This document shows, piece after piece, positions 24,599-33,595 of a stretch of 64,000 bases of DNA. The notes beneath the pieces are model-generated. The model made no database searches and was not told where the DNA came from. It saw only the letters and a program-made list of their open reading frames with translations. The position numbers were made by a program, and so were the translations under genes. Within the stretch, counting starts at the first letter, position 1. Every line of letters starts with the position of its first letter. Source of the stretch: an uncultured Oscillospiraceae bacterium. GTDB lineage: Bacteria; Bacillota; Clostridia; Oscillospirales; Acutalibacteraceae. Location of the stretch: positions 62,001 to 126,000 of the forward strand of contig UQUZ01000001.1 of assembly GCA_900544375.1 (NCBI GenBank), given 5' to 3'.

Positions 24599-25798
24599 AT
24601 GCGAAAGGGTGAACGGTTTTTTATGACATATGAAGAGACCAAACAAACGGCGGATCAATATTTGATGCCTACCTACGCGCATTTTAACGCCGCTTTGGTG
24701 GAGGGGAAGGGCGCGCAGCTCTTTGGCCCGGAAGGGGAAAGCTACCTGGACTTCACCGCCGGGATCGGCGTTAGTTCCCTGGGCTATGGCGATGCGGCTT
24801 GGGCGCAGGCGATTGCAGAGCAGGCGGCAAAGCTCGCACACACATCAAACCTGTATTACAACCCGGTGATTGCGCAGGCGGCGAAGCTGTTATGCGAAAA
24901 ATCTGGTTTTGCGCGTGTGTTTTTTGCAAATTCCGGAGCAGAGGCGAATGAATGCGCGATGAAGCTCGCGCGCAAATATAGCTTTGATACCTATGGGGCG
25001 GGCCGCTCGACGATCGTCACGCTGAAAAATTCCTTCCACGGCCGCACGATGGAAACGCTCACCGCAACCGGGCAGGATGAACTGCATCAGTATTTTGATC
25101 CCTTTCCGCCGGGCTTCCGTTATGCTGCGGCAAATGATCTTGACGCGCTGAAGGCAGCGATCGACGAGACCGTCTGTGCCGTGATGATGGAGCCGGTGCA
25201 GGGCGAGGGAGGCGTGCAGCCGCTGGATGCGGATTTTGTGCACAAGGCTTCAGAGCTCTGCCGGGAAAAGGATATCCTCCTGATTTTCGACGAGGTGCAG
25301 ACCGGCGTGGGCCGGACGGGCAAGCTCTATGCATGGGAGCATTTCGGTGTGCGGCCGGATATTCTGACGAGCGCCAAAGGCCTCGGCGGAGGATTGCCGG
25401 TGGGGGCTTGCCTGTGTGTGGAGAGGCTCGGCGCTGTGATGGGGCCAGGCACACATGGCAGCACCTTTGGCGGCAACCCAATCGTCTGCGCGGGGGTGTG
25501 CGAGGTGCTTTCCCGCATGGAGGAGCCGCTCTTTCAGCAGGTGCGCCAAAGGGGCGCGTTCCTGCGGGATACGCTTTCCAAATGTGATGAAATCGTAGAA
25601 ATCCGAGGGATGGGCCTGATGCTTGGCCTGGTGCTTCAAACAAAGCAGGCCAAAGCGGTTGCTGCTCGTTGTGTGGAAAGGGGGCTGCTGGTGCTCACGG
25701 CGAAAACGCTCGTCCGCCTGCTGCCTCCCCTGACAATCTCGCAGGAGGAATTGGAACAGGGCATTGCCATTTTGAAGGAAGTGCTCACGGAGAAATAA
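24599..25798 (+). CDS. argD: Acetylornithine aminotransferase
   Basis: 399 residues of class III PLP aminotransferases. FANSGAEANECAMKLAR binds the cofactor phosphate, IFDEVQTGVGRTG holds the ring-binding aspartate, and the PLP lysine is in TSAKGLGGGLPVGA. It makes acetylornithine from the semialdehyde and glutamate. AAGAAAGG overlapping the argB stop serves ATG 24599; ATG 24623 would give the more usual N-terminus (MTYEETKQTADQYLMP). Confidence 0.96.
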   Translation: MRKGERFFMTYEETKQTADQYLMPTYAHFNAALVEGKGAQLFGPEGESYLDFTAGIGVSSLGYGDAAWAQAIAEQAAKLAHTSNLYYNPVIAQAAKLLCEKSGFARVFFANSGAEANECAMKLARKYSFDTYGAGRSTIVTLKNSFHGRTMETLTATGQDELHQYFDPFPPGFRYAAANDLDALKAAIDETVCAVMMEPVQGEGGVQPLDADFVHKASELCREKDILLIFDEVQTGVGRTGKLYAWEHFGVRPDILTSAKGLGGGLPVGACLCVERLGAVMGPGTHGSTFGGNPIVCAGVCEVLSRMEEPLFQQVRQRGAFLRDTLSKCDEIVEIRGMGLMLGLVLQTKQAKAVAARCVERGLLVLTAKTLVRLLPPLTISQEELEQGIAILKEVLTEK

Positions 25799-25825
25799 TA
25801 AAATTGCCCGGAAAGGAATGATTTC

Positions 25826-26734
25826 ATGAAACATTTGCTGAAAATGCTCGATCTGTCCACAGAGGAGATTTTGGAGCTTTTAAATCTTGCCGACCAGCTC
25901 AAATATGAGCGCAGCCACCACATAGCGCACCGCCATTTGGAGGGCAAAACGTTGGGCATGATCTTCCAGAAATCCTCGACCCGCACGCGTGTTTCCTTTG
26001 AAGCGGGCATGTTCCAGCTCGGCGGCAGCGCGCTGTTTTTAAGCGCACGCGATCTGCAAATCGGCCGTGGCGAGCCAGTGCAGGATACGGCGCGGGTGCT
26101 TTCCCGGTATCTCGATGGCATCATGATCCGCACCTTCGCGCAGGAGGAAGTGGAGGCGCTCGCCGAATATGGTTCGATCCCGATTATCAACGGCCTGACA
26201 GATTTTTGCCATCCCTGCCAGGTGCTTGCCGACCTGATGACTGTGCGGGAGCACAAAGGCCGTTTAGAAGGCCTCAAAATGTGCTATATTGGCGACGGCA
26301 ACAACATGGCGAATTCTCTGATCGTCGGCGGTTTGAAAACTGGGATGAAGGTGAGCGTTGCCTGCCCGGAGGGCTATGACCCGGATCAGAAAGTGCTGGA
26401 TTTTGCAGCGGAAAACGGCGGCTTTACGCTTGAGCGCGATCCGATGAAGGCGGCGGAAAATGCGGACGTGATCTTTACCGACGTGTGGGCCTCCATGGGC
26501 CAAGAGGGCGAGGCAGAGCAGCGCCGCGCCGCTTTTGCGGGGATTTATCAGGTGAATGAGAAGCTGTTGGGAGCTGCGAACGAAGGCTGCATGGTGCAGC
26601 ACTGCCTGCCTGCCCACCGCGGTGAGGAGATCACGGCGGAGGTGCTGGAGGCCCATGCGGCGGAAATCTTCGATGAGGCGGAAAATCGGCTGCACGCGCA
26701 GAAGGCTGTTATGGTTGCCCTGTTGAAAGAATAG
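25826..26734 (+). CDS. argF: Ornithine carbamoyltransferase
   Basis: 302 residues. The carbamoyl-phosphate motif STRT is at 51-54, HPCQ at 129-132 and HCLPAHRGEE near 265. It makes citrulline from ornithine, the step before argG. ATG 25826 follows GGAAAGGAATG. It is the last gene of the operon and is followed by a terminator. No carbamoyl-phosphate synthase gene is in the window. Confidence 0.97.
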   Translation: MKHLLKMLDLSTEEILELLNLADQLKYERSHHIAHRHLEGKTLGMIFQKSSTRTRVSFEAGMFQLGGSALFLSARDLQIGRGEPVQDTARVLSRYLDGIMIRTFAQEEVEALAEYGSIPIINGLTDFCHPCQVLADLMTVREHKGRLEGLKMCYIGDGNNMANSLIVGGLKTGMKVSVACPEGYDPDQKVLDFAAENGGFTLERDPMKAAENADVIFTDVWASMGQEGEAEQRRAAFAGIYQVNEKLLGAANEGCMVQHCLPAHRGEEITAEVLEAHAAEIFDEAENRLHAQKAVMVALLKE

Positions 26735-27047
26735 GGGCTGTGGCTGGTGTGATCCCAGTCAACACGGAATTGAATGTTTTATGGTGAAATTGCCCTTCAT
26801 CCGCCTATGGGATGGAGGGCGTTTTCTCGCCCCCGAGAAAACGTCTCCTACCACAGGGCGAATGAAGAAGGCTATTTTATCAACCTTTCTTTTATTGACG
26901 ATTATTCCATCAGTTTTAAACGGGCAAATTGGATGATGCATCTGTTGGTCAGCCGAAGCATCTCTTCAAGCATTCCTTTCCATTCTGCCCTGAAAAAGAC
27001 GGACAAAAATTTAAGCTTTTGATAAAATTATAAGCGGAGGTGAGCAG
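26735..27047. other. Gap between argF and the AraC gene
   Basis: Apart from the argF terminator and a second hairpin at 26821-26842 (GTTTTCTCG, CCCC, CGAGAAAAC), I see only A+T-rich sequence, with a -10-like TTGATAAAATTATAA shortly before the AraC gene. Confidence 0.5.
26792..26827 (+). terminator. Terminator of the arg operon
   Basis: GCCCTTCATCC and GGATGGAGGGC pair across 7 bases and are followed by GTTTTCT. Confidence 0.85.
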
Positions 27048-27923
27048 GTGGATATTCTTCAACAGCTCAACGATGCGGCGGCATATATTGAAACCAATCT
27101 GTGTGGCCAGGTCGTTCTGAAGGAACTTGCGCAAATCGCATGCGTCACGCAGGATAGCTTTCTGCGTTTTTTTAGCTATATGACCGGAATGACACTGAAT
27201 GGATATATACGCCGCAGGCGTTTGTCTCTCGCGGCATATGAGTTGCGCGAGTCAAACATCAAGGTGATTGATGCCGCGGTGAAATACGGCTATGATAGCG
27301 CCGATTCCTTCACAAAAGCGTTTGTGAAGCAGCACGGGCTCACTCCCACGCAGGCACGGGATTCGCGTCAGCCATTGAAGATATATCCGCCGGTTTCCTT
27401 TCACATAAGGATTAAGGGAGCGGAAGAAATGAATTTTAGAATGCTTGAACTGGAGCAAACCACACTTTATGGTGTTTCCAAACCGTTTGACGGGCAGGGC
27501 TACAAAACCAGAGAAGAGCTGCGGCATATTATGTGGGCGGATGATTGTGACGATGTTCCAGGGCGGATTTGTGAAGGGCATTGGAATCAACCGTCTAACC
27601 ATGCTTATGACGGTATCTGGTACGGCATTTGGAAAAATGGGAACTATATGATTGCGCGCCCAGAAACAAGCGTGCAAAAAAATACGCTCGAAAAGCAAAT
27701 TATTCCGGCTGGGGCTTATGCAGCCTTTCAAACAGAACCCGGAGGGCTTGCCTGGGAGGAGTTCCCAAAGCTTGAGGAATTGATTTTTGACGCATGGCTG
27801 CCCAGCTCCGGCTACAGGCAAAGGGGGGATCTGGTCATTGAGGTGCTGCACCTCTGGACGGATCATGATCAGCGGAATAAAAATAGATATTACGAGGTCT
27901 GGATTCCAATCGAAAAGAAATAG
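27048..27923 (+). CDS. AraC-family regulator with GyrI-like effector domain
   Basis: 291 residues. Two helix-turn-helix motifs occupy about 5-105 (VVLKELAQIACVTQDSFLRF and AAVKYGYDSADSFTKAF, ending GLTPTQAR). The C-terminal half (about 127-290) has the GyrI/BmrR-like fold that binds small molecules in multidrug regulators (PAGAYAAFQTEPGG, LPSSGYRQRGDLVIEV). It starts with GTG 27048 behind GGAGGTGAG. The ligand and target genes are unknown; no efflux pump is next to it. Confidence 0.9.
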   Translation: MDILQQLNDAAAYIETNLCGQVVLKELAQIACVTQDSFLRFFSYMTGMTLNGYIRRRRLSLAAYELRESNIKVIDAAVKYGYDSADSFTKAFVKQHGLTPTQARDSRQPLKIYPPVSFHIRIKGAEEMNFRMLELEQTTLYGVSKPFDGQGYKTREELRHIMWADDCDDVPGRICEGHWNQPSNHAYDGIWYGIWKNGNYMIARPETSVQKNTLEKQIIPAGAYAAFQTEPGGLAWEEFPKLEELIFDAWLPSSGYRQRGDLVIEVLHLWTDHDQRNKNRYYEVWIPIEKK

Positions 27924-28206
27924 CGCCGTACGAAGTTATCGTTCTATTGCTCACGGCGCCTAACTTGCGAAAAGCGCATCGGCATTTCCGGTGTGACATT
28001 TATCTCTTTCCAAGCATATTTCCCGGGGAGAGGCGATGCTACGAGGGCCTATAGCATGCGCTTTGCCAAAAGTTTTTTGCCGGAACATCCTCTCCACGAT
28101 AGGCGGAAACAAGGCAAAGCTTGTTGTAATCACACAAAACAGAGATAGTGCCGCTCACGAGAGCAATCGTGTTGCAGTTATTTTCTCTATTTGACAGGAT
28201 TCATTC
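27924..28206. other. Gap downstream of the AraC gene
   Basis: GCGCCGT (27923-27929) can pair with ACGGCGC (27953-27959), without a T-run. The rest shows no gene, tRNA or known regulatory RNA that I recognise. Confidence 0.45.
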
Positions 28207-28234
28207 TTGACCCAAGCCGTGGAACCGCTATAAT
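28207..28234 (+). promoter_or_regulatory. Promoter of the YerB-like lipoprotein gene
   Basis: TTGACC at 28207 and TATAAT at 28229 have 16-base spacing. Confidence 0.8.
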
Positions 28235-28320
28235 AGATAGCAAAGGATTGAAAAATGAAGGGTCGCTTCGGCACGTGGCGGGGTATTTGCTAAGCGGCTC
28301 CGGTGAAGGGATGAATCGTT

Positions 28321-29415
28321 ATGGACTGTGAAAAGATGATGGGAAAAAGGGCGCGCGCCTTCTGCGCGGCGGTCCTTTTCTTTGCTGCGATGGCCATCGG
28401 ATTCTCCGCTTGCGGGAATGGGGAGGAGCTTGAAGGCTCCACTGTGCCAAAGGGTTCTCAACAGGCGCAAACGCAACAGACGGTGAACCCGTTGACTGGA
28501 TTGTCTGGCTTTCGGGAGGCGGCGGTAGGCCGGCGCCCAGTGGCGGTGATGATCAACAATGCGCCCGCAGCCCGCCCGCAGTGGGGGCTGTGTGCGCCGG
28601 ATATTGTATTGGAGGGCCTGGCGGAGGGCGGCATCACTAGAATGATGTGGCTTTTTGCGGATGTGCAGAGCATCCCCAAAATTGGTTCGGTGCGTAGCGC
28701 ACGGCACGATTTTCTAGAGATAGCGGAGGGACTCGATGCTGTTTTTGTGCATTGGGGTGGAAGTGTGTATGCCTATGATGCGCTTAAGCAGCGCAATGTA
28801 GACGATATTGATGGGATGACCTATTCAAATACCTATTTTTATCGGGATCGTACCCGAAATGTGGGCATGGAACATACTGGATGCACGGATGGAGAGCGGC
28901 TTGCGAAGGCATTCGAAAGGCTCAACCTTAGGAGCGAGGCCAATCAGGCGAACCGAGCTCCCTTTGTATTTGCGCAAGAGGGTAAGCCTAGAAGCCTTTC
29001 CGGCGGCACATGTGAAAGCGTGGCCTTCTCCTTCTCAAATGCTTATCAACATACGTTCCGGTATGATGCGGCCTCCGGGCATTATCAGAACTTCTTGAAT
29101 GGCCAGCCAATGACGGAGGATGGCGGCAAACAGATGGAAGTGACCAATGTGCTTGTGCTCTATTGCCCGGTCAAAAGCATGGGGGATGCGAGTGGGTGCA
29201 TTGATATGGATTTAACTGGAGGCAACGGAATTTATGCATCAAACGGCACGTACGAGCAGATCACTTGGAAAAAGGGGAACACGCCTGCCAGCCCGCTGAA
29301 GCTGTATGCTTCCGATGGGTCAGAGCTTCATCTAAATGCTGGCAAAAGCTACATCGGCCTTGTGCCATCCGATCGGGAGAATCAAACGGTTATTTCTGCC
29401 ATTCAGGAATCATAA
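28321..29415 (+). CDS. yerB: DUF3048 lipoprotein, YerB-like
   Basis: 364 residues. A signal sequence ends in a lipobox (IGFSACG), followed by a glutamine/threonine-rich linker and the two DUF3048 domains: NPLTGLSG, RRPVAVMINNAPAARPQWGL, then IPKIGSVRSARHDFLE, and a C-terminal domain with VLVLYCPV and SYIGLVPSD. It is anchored outside the membrane. YerB-like proteins are widespread in Firmicutes with no firm function. It starts at ATG 28321 behind GAAGGGATG and is a single-gene unit. Confidence 0.9.
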   Translation: MDCEKMMGKRARAFCAAVLFFAAMAIGFSACGNGEELEGSTVPKGSQQAQTQQTVNPLTGLSGFREAAVGRRPVAVMINNAPAARPQWGLCAPDIVLEGLAEGGITRMMWLFADVQSIPKIGSVRSARHDFLEIAEGLDAVFVHWGGSVYAYDALKQRNVDDIDGMTYSNTYFYRDRTRNVGMEHTGCTDGERLAKAFERLNLRSEANQANRAPFVFAQEGKPRSLSGGTCESVAFSFSNAYQHTFRYDAASGHYQNFLNGQPMTEDGGKQMEVTNVLVLYCPVKSMGDASGCIDMDLTGGNGIYASNGTYEQITWKKGNTPASPLKLYASDGSELHLNAGKSYIGLVPSDRENQTVISAIQES

Positions 29416-29456
29416 GGCAAGATTTGGTCACTATGCATGAAACTTATGTTGAAAAA

Positions 29457-29486
29457 TTGTGAAAAATGGGCAGAGAAGTTTATACT
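29457..29486 (+). promoter_or_regulatory. Promoter of the Usp-like gene
   Basis: TTGTGA at 29457 and TATACT at 29481 have 18-base spacing. Confidence 0.6.
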
Positions 29487-29571
29487 TTCGTCATTGTTTT
29501 TTACAAAACCCGCAACATATCAGCGGTATGATATGGATGTACCTTGAAGGAAGCAAGAAGGAGGTGAGTCC

Positions 29572-29994
29572 ATGTCAAAGAAAGCTTGCGTGTTGGTGTG
29601 CGTGACCAGCCAACCCGATTGTGAGCGGCTGATTCGGGCGGGTAAAAAGATCGCGGATGGCGAAGGAGTACCGTTGCAGGTTGTCAGCGTACAGCGGATG
29701 GAGGAGTGCTTCCAGCCAAACTCTGATACGCTTGAGCGTTTGCACCAGCAGGCAAAGGCAGTGAATGCGGAGATGACGATTTATTTTAACGACAGCCCCG
29801 CGATTACTGCCGCAGTACACGCTGTCAAGGAGGGCGCTGTCAATATCGTAATGGGATTCCCGCGGGAAAACAGCGCGCATTTTGTAGAAGATGTTCACTT
29901 GCTGGCACCGGAGGTGCCGATCAGCATGGTGGATGGTGATGATAAAATTTATCAGATGATTCCGGCCGCCGCACCCCAGGCGATACGGCGCTGA
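29572..29994 (+). CDS. Universal stress protein-like small protein
   Basis: 140 residues with a Rossmann-like pattern: KACVLVCVTSQPDCERLIRAGKKIA at the start and GAVNIVMGFPRE later. This resembles the Usp domain found alone or within KdpD-type sensors. The ATP-binding GxxGxxxxS of true UspA is not evident, so nucleotide binding is doubtful. It starts at ATG 29572 behind GAAGGAGGTGAG, a very strong SD, and ends at a bidirectional terminator. Confidence 0.7.
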   Translation: MSKKACVLVCVTSQPDCERLIRAGKKIADGEGVPLQVVSVQRMEECFQPNSDTLERLHQQAKAVNAEMTIYFNDSPAITAAVHAVKEGAVNIVMGFPRENSAHFVEDVHLLAPEVPISMVDGDDKIYQMIPAAAPQAIRR

Positions 29995-30028
29995 AAAGGG
30001 CGGCAACGGTGTAAATTTTTCATATAGT

Positions 30029-30072
30029 AACAATAGAGGGAAACGCAGCTTCACGCGTTTCCCTCTATTGTT
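30029..30072. terminator. Bidirectional terminator between convergent genes
   Basis: Two perfect 18-base arms (30029-30046 and 30055-30072) with an 8-base loop separate the Usp-like gene from the nucleosidase. T-rich sequence flanks the left side for the minus-strand reading. Confidence 0.88.
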
Positions 30073-30083
30073 GTATGGAAGAT

Positions 30084-30815
30084 TCAGTTCCAAAGGGCAT
30101 CTTCCGTTAGAATGCGGTGAAAAAGATCTTGCAGCACGTTGGTTAGCGTATCTTCCGCCCGTTCATTCATTTCCCGGTATTGTTCCGTGGCAGAGTCGTC
30201 AGCATCATCCGATATTTTACGCAGGCATATAAAGGGAATTCCGCATTTGTGGCAAACAGAGGCGATCGCTGCGGTTTCCATATCAAAGGCGGTGATGCCA
30301 AAGCGCTCAATATAGTCCCTTTTGCGATCGACGTCCGTTAAAAAGAAATCTCCGGTGCCTAATTTTCCTTCTTGCAGGCCAGGGTGTGCAAGCGCTAGGC
30401 GCAGAAGCGTTTTATCCGCCTGATAAACCCATTCCTGCCCGGGCTTCTGGCCGGCCGGTATTCCGATAGCGCTGAGATCAAAATCGCATTCCACATAGGT
30501 TGCCCCGGCTACGAGGTCACCTCGCCGCAGCCCGGAGACCGCGCCGGAGAGGCCTGCGTTGCAGACCATCTGCGCGCCGTTATCTGCAATTAAAAAGGAA
30601 ACGGCGCTCGCTGCGTTCACCTTCCCGATCCCGCACTGTACGGCGTGAATTTCCAGCTGACGATCACCTTCTTGAAGCTCCATCACAAGGCCGGCGTTTC
30701 CGCGTTTTTCCTCCGCCTGGAAGCCTTGCTGCTGCGCATAGGTCAAAAATGGGGCGTATTCCATCTCATCGGCAAAAGCAATGCCAAGGATCTTTTTTTT
30801 CACGTTAAAATCCAT
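30084..30815 (-). CDS. mtnN: 5'-Methylthioadenosine/S-adenosylhomocysteine nucleosidase family protein
   Basis: 243 residues of the nucleoside phosphorylase fold: AFADEMEYAPF near the start (catalytic glutamate region), VQCGIGKVNAASAVSFLI, then AFDMETAAIASVCHKCGIPF and LRKISDDAD at the active site. It would remove adenine from methylthioadenosine and S-adenosylhomocysteine. The exact substrate is not certain, as phosphorylases of the same fold share most of these motifs. It is a single-gene transcript. Confidence 0.85.
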   Translation of the reverse strand: MDFNVKKKILGIAFADEMEYAPFLTYAQQQGFQAEEKRGNAGLVMELQEGDRQLEIHAVQCGIGKVNAASAVSFLIADNGAQMVCNAGLSGAVSGLRRGDLVAGATYVECDFDLSAIGIPAGQKPGQEWVYQADKTLLRLALAHPGLQEGKLGTGDFFLTDVDRKRDYIERFGITAFDMETAAIASVCHKCGIPFICLRKISDDADDSATEQYREMNERAEDTLTNVLQDLFHRILTEDALWN

Positions 30816-30842
30816 CCCTTCCTCTGAAAAAGGTTACGCTTC

Positions 30843-30871
30843 ATTATAGGGGAGAACGAAAAAGAAATCAA
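30843..30871 (-). promoter_or_regulatory. Promoter of the nucleosidase gene
   Basis: On the minus strand TTGATT (30871-30866) and TATAAT (30848-30843) are 17 bases apart. Confidence 0.8.
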
Positions 30872-31174
30872 TTGCAGTGAGCAAATTAACGGAGATTTCT
30901 TTTTGGCCTATGATTTTGAGAAAGAAAGGGAAAAGAAGGCTGTTTTCGTTCCAATTTTCAAAAATGGGACAAAACACACCGGATGATGGGCGAGAAGAAC
31001 AGTCGCTAACGCGGGGGGAGAGGCATAGACTGTAATCGGGGATAACAATAAGCGCCGATGCGTCCTCCGGTGGCGGTTGATCCGTCCACAGGGGAGCCGG
31101 GGACAGCCGATAGGCACATGGCGCATTTTAGATAGATGGCCCCGCCTTCTCCCAACGGGTTCGATTGGGGGAGG
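30872..31174. other. Gap between nucleosidase and spoVT
   Basis: Open frames on the minus strand (for example 30908-31126) have no SD and no family. I see no known RNA. The G+C-rich block 30990-31130 contrasts with the A+T-rich block before it and could be a decayed gene. Confidence 0.4.
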
Positions 31175-31222
31175 GAAAGAGAAAGAGCGCGCTGCTTTGG
31201 CATCACCTTTGCAGCGCGCTCT
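31175..31222 (-). terminator. Terminator of spoVT
   Basis: AGAGCGCGCTGC (31184-31195) pairs with GCAGCGCGCTCT (31211-31222). On the minus strand TTTCTCTTTCC follows. Confidence 0.85.
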
Positions 31223-31242
31223 GATCTTTTGAAATAGCCGGG

Positions 31243-31785
31243 TTATTCCTCCATCTGCTTGCCGAGGAAGGAGGCGGCAACTTGCATGAGTTTGATCTCG
31301 GTTGAGGATGGGGCCGTAGCGCCATTTTCCGCCATCAGGAGCACGACGGCGCCGGACACATCGCCCGACCCAATGATCGGATAGGCAATCCCGGCCATGC
31401 GTTCCAGCCCTTCCACCGGACGAAGCGATTCGCCCGATCCGCTATAGACAAAATTCGAGCGTTTTTCCATGAGCGATTCCAAGTTAGCGGAAATCCGCCG
31501 GTCTACCGCTTCCCTCTTTGGAATTCCTGCGCAGGCGATGACATGATCCCTGTCGCAAATGAGAACGGGCAAATTGGTGCTGCGGGAAAGAACCTCCGCA
31601 TACTGGCCGGTGAAGGAAGAAAGCTCCCCGATGGGGGAATACTTTTTAAAGATCACCTCACCGTCCGCATCCGTATATATTTCAAGCGGATCACCCTCAC
31701 GAATCCGCATGGTGCGGCGAATTTCTTTTGGAATGACCACGCGTCCCAAGTCGTCGATCCTTCTTACAATTCCAGTGGCTTTCAT
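31243..31785 (-). CDS. spoVT: Stage V sporulation protein T
   Basis: 180 residues. The N-terminal AbrB-type DNA-binding domain reads MKATGIVRRIDDLGRVVIPK, and the C-terminal GAF-like domain (about 55-178) ends VAASFLGKQMEE. SpoVT tunes sigma-G-dependent genes in the forespore. I start at ATG 31785 behind GGAGGAG; the longer frame upstream is not supported. Its presence is the clearest sign that the organism has a sporulation programme. The gene is monocistronic. Confidence 0.95.
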   Translation of the reverse strand: MKATGIVRRIDDLGRVVIPKEIRRTMRIREGDPLEIYTDADGEVIFKKYSPIGELSSFTGQYAEVLSRSTNLPVLICDRDHVIACAGIPKREAVDRRISANLESLMEKRSNFVYSGSGESLRPVEGLERMAGIAYPIIGSGDVSGAVVLLMAENGATAPSSTEIKLMQVAASFLGKQMEE

Positions 31786-31978
31786 AGTATAGATAACTCC
31801 TCCATTATAATTTTCCCTGACTGCCGCCGTGCAGCCCGGCAGATAACATTTGGAACAGGGCGGGAAACAACACCCGCCGCCGTCTGAGGCAAAAATAGTA
31901 TCTGCGCCGTGGAAATTTTTATACCCATATGCAATGAAAAATCCGGAATGGAATATTTTCCTTCTCATGGAAGAGGCT

Positions 31979-32022
31979 GAAAAAATACGCCGCAAAAATT
32001 GTAGAGATACAATCTTTGCGGC
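31979..32022 (-). terminator. Terminator of the YtvI-like permease gene
   Basis: CCGCAAA-ATTGTA pairs with TACAAT-TTTGCGG (31990-32021). On the minus strand GTATTTTTTC follows. Confidence 0.85.
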
Positions 32023-32062
32023 TCGTTTTCAATCATTTTCTGAAAAAAATTGAAAAGTCACA

Positions 32063-33271
32063 TTATTTCACGGGCTTATCCGGTGGTAGGGTGGTATCGC
32101 CCCCGCCATTAGGGCCAGGCTCCGGCGATTTTGGAGGGGAGGTCGCCGCATCGCCCCTGTTCCAAAGATGGATCAGGTTTTGATCGTTGAGCAGTTTGAG
32201 CATAATCAGCGTCAACGGAACCAAAAACAGGCCAATAAAACCGAACAGTTGCAGCCCAATATACATGCCTACGATCGTCACGACCGGGGGAAGACCGAGT
32301 TGACCGGCCACGAGCTTCGGCTCGATGATTTGCCGGATGACAGAGATCGCCACATAGATCACAATAAGGCCGATGCCAAACCCCACCCGGCCCGTGCAGA
32401 GGGAATAAACAGCCCATGGGATTAAGACGGTGCCTGTTCCCAACACAGGGAGAATATCTACAATCGCTGTCAGAAGGGCGATAGCAAGGATATAGCTGCT
32501 CTCATATAAACCCGCCAGCTTTAAAATACCCAGGCCAATGGTCATTTCGACAAAAGTGATCAGGATAATGAGCAAATAGGCCCGGAGCATTTTAAACATG
32601 GAAGAGAAAAGAAGCTGTTTAGAGGCACTGAGCGCCTCTCTGCGCTCCCTAGGCAGCTGGCGTTTTACAAAGTTAACGAGGCGGTCATAATCCGCCGTCA
32701 TAAAGCAGCAGGCGATAATCGAAATCAAAGTGGCAAGAAAAATAGAGGGGATTTGCTTTGCCGTATTCCATACGCCGGAAAGCGGAGAGGAGAGGATAGA
32801 GAGGTCGATATTCAATCTGCCATTTGCGGCGCCGGTTTCCAAGTCGTGAAAAAGCTCACGGATGCTGTTGGCCGCCATGGTTTCAATGCTGTCCGGCAGG
32901 AAGTGAATATTTTCTAAAATCCAGGCCTCTGTCTGTTTGAGAAAAACGGGTAGATTATCAAGCTTTGCCGTAATCAAGGAAATAAAGCCCCGTAGTTCAT
33001 CCACAATCCGAACGCCGATCAGTGCAAGCACCGCCATGATCGCCGTGAGCGCAAGCAAAACGGCAAGTCCGGAAACAAGCCCCTTTTTCAGCGGGGTTTT
33101 TTTTGTGATCCAGTTGACGGGGCGCTGTAAGGCCATTGCAATAAAAAAGGCCAAAATGAAGGGGAAGCACGTCCAGAAGGCAAACCGCATGAAAAAGTAA
33201 AAGAGGCCCAATATGATCGCAAAATAGACGGTGTTGATGATAAAACGCCTGCGTTTTTCAATTTTCGTCAT
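32063..33271 (-). CDS. ytvI: AI-2E/YtvI family permease
   Basis: 402 residues with about eight membrane helices in the AI-2E (PerM) pattern: two near the start, a soluble stretch at about 105-165, and a C-terminal core with LPVLGTGTVLIPWA and RQIIEPKLVAGQLGLPPV. Its tail of about 30 residues is proline- and glycine-rich and cytoplasmic. In spore formers YtvI belongs to the sporulation programme; the cargo is unknown. It lies upstream of spoVT on the same strand but with its own terminator. Confidence 0.87.
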   Translation of the reverse strand: MTKIEKRRRFIINTVYFAIILGLFYFFMRFAFWTCFPFILAFFIAMALQRPVNWITKKTPLKKGLVSGLAVLLALTAIMAVLALIGVRIVDELRGFISLITAKLDNLPVFLKQTEAWILENIHFLPDSIETMAANSIRELFHDLETGAANGRLNIDLSILSSPLSGVWNTAKQIPSIFLATLISIIACCFMTADYDRLVNFVKRQLPRERREALSASKQLLFSSMFKMLRAYLLIILITFVEMTIGLGILKLAGLYESSYILAIALLTAIVDILPVLGTGTVLIPWAVYSLCTGRVGFGIGLIVIYVAISVIRQIIEPKLVAGQLGLPPVVTIVGMYIGLQLFGFIGLFLVPLTLIMLKLLNDQNLIHLWNRGDAATSPPKSPEPGPNGGGDTTLPPDKPVK

Positions 33272-33595
33272 GACACCACATCCTTGATGGCCGCGGCCAA
33301 GGGGGCAACGGCAGTTTTAGGGGCACAAGAGGCGCAAACCGGCAAAGCATCGCCCCTTTTTGCTGAAAAAACAGGTTATTTGTATTCTATAACAGCTGGG
33401 GTATGAATACAATTAAAAATATGTTACAAAATTCTCTCATTTTTCTCTGCTCCAGCTTACGGTTCTGACGTATGTAGAGCAGAAAAGAAAAAAGTTGAAA
33501 TTCTCCCTTTATTATGCCGCCGCTTTATGATAAAATATTCTGAGATTCTCTAGTTTACTGAATTTTCCCGCGGAATGTTAAAGGAGTTGTCACAC
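33272..33595. other. Gap between the permease and hom
   Basis: CTGCTC near 33448 can pair with GAGCAG near 33477. A weak promoter (TTTATT, 17 bases, TAAAAT) lies around 33508-33536. No riboswitch or gene is recognised. Confidence 0.45.

Noticed and set aside
30908..31206. Minus-strand frames between nucleosidase and spoVT
   Set aside because: No SD and no family; two overlapping frames with similar length suggest chance.
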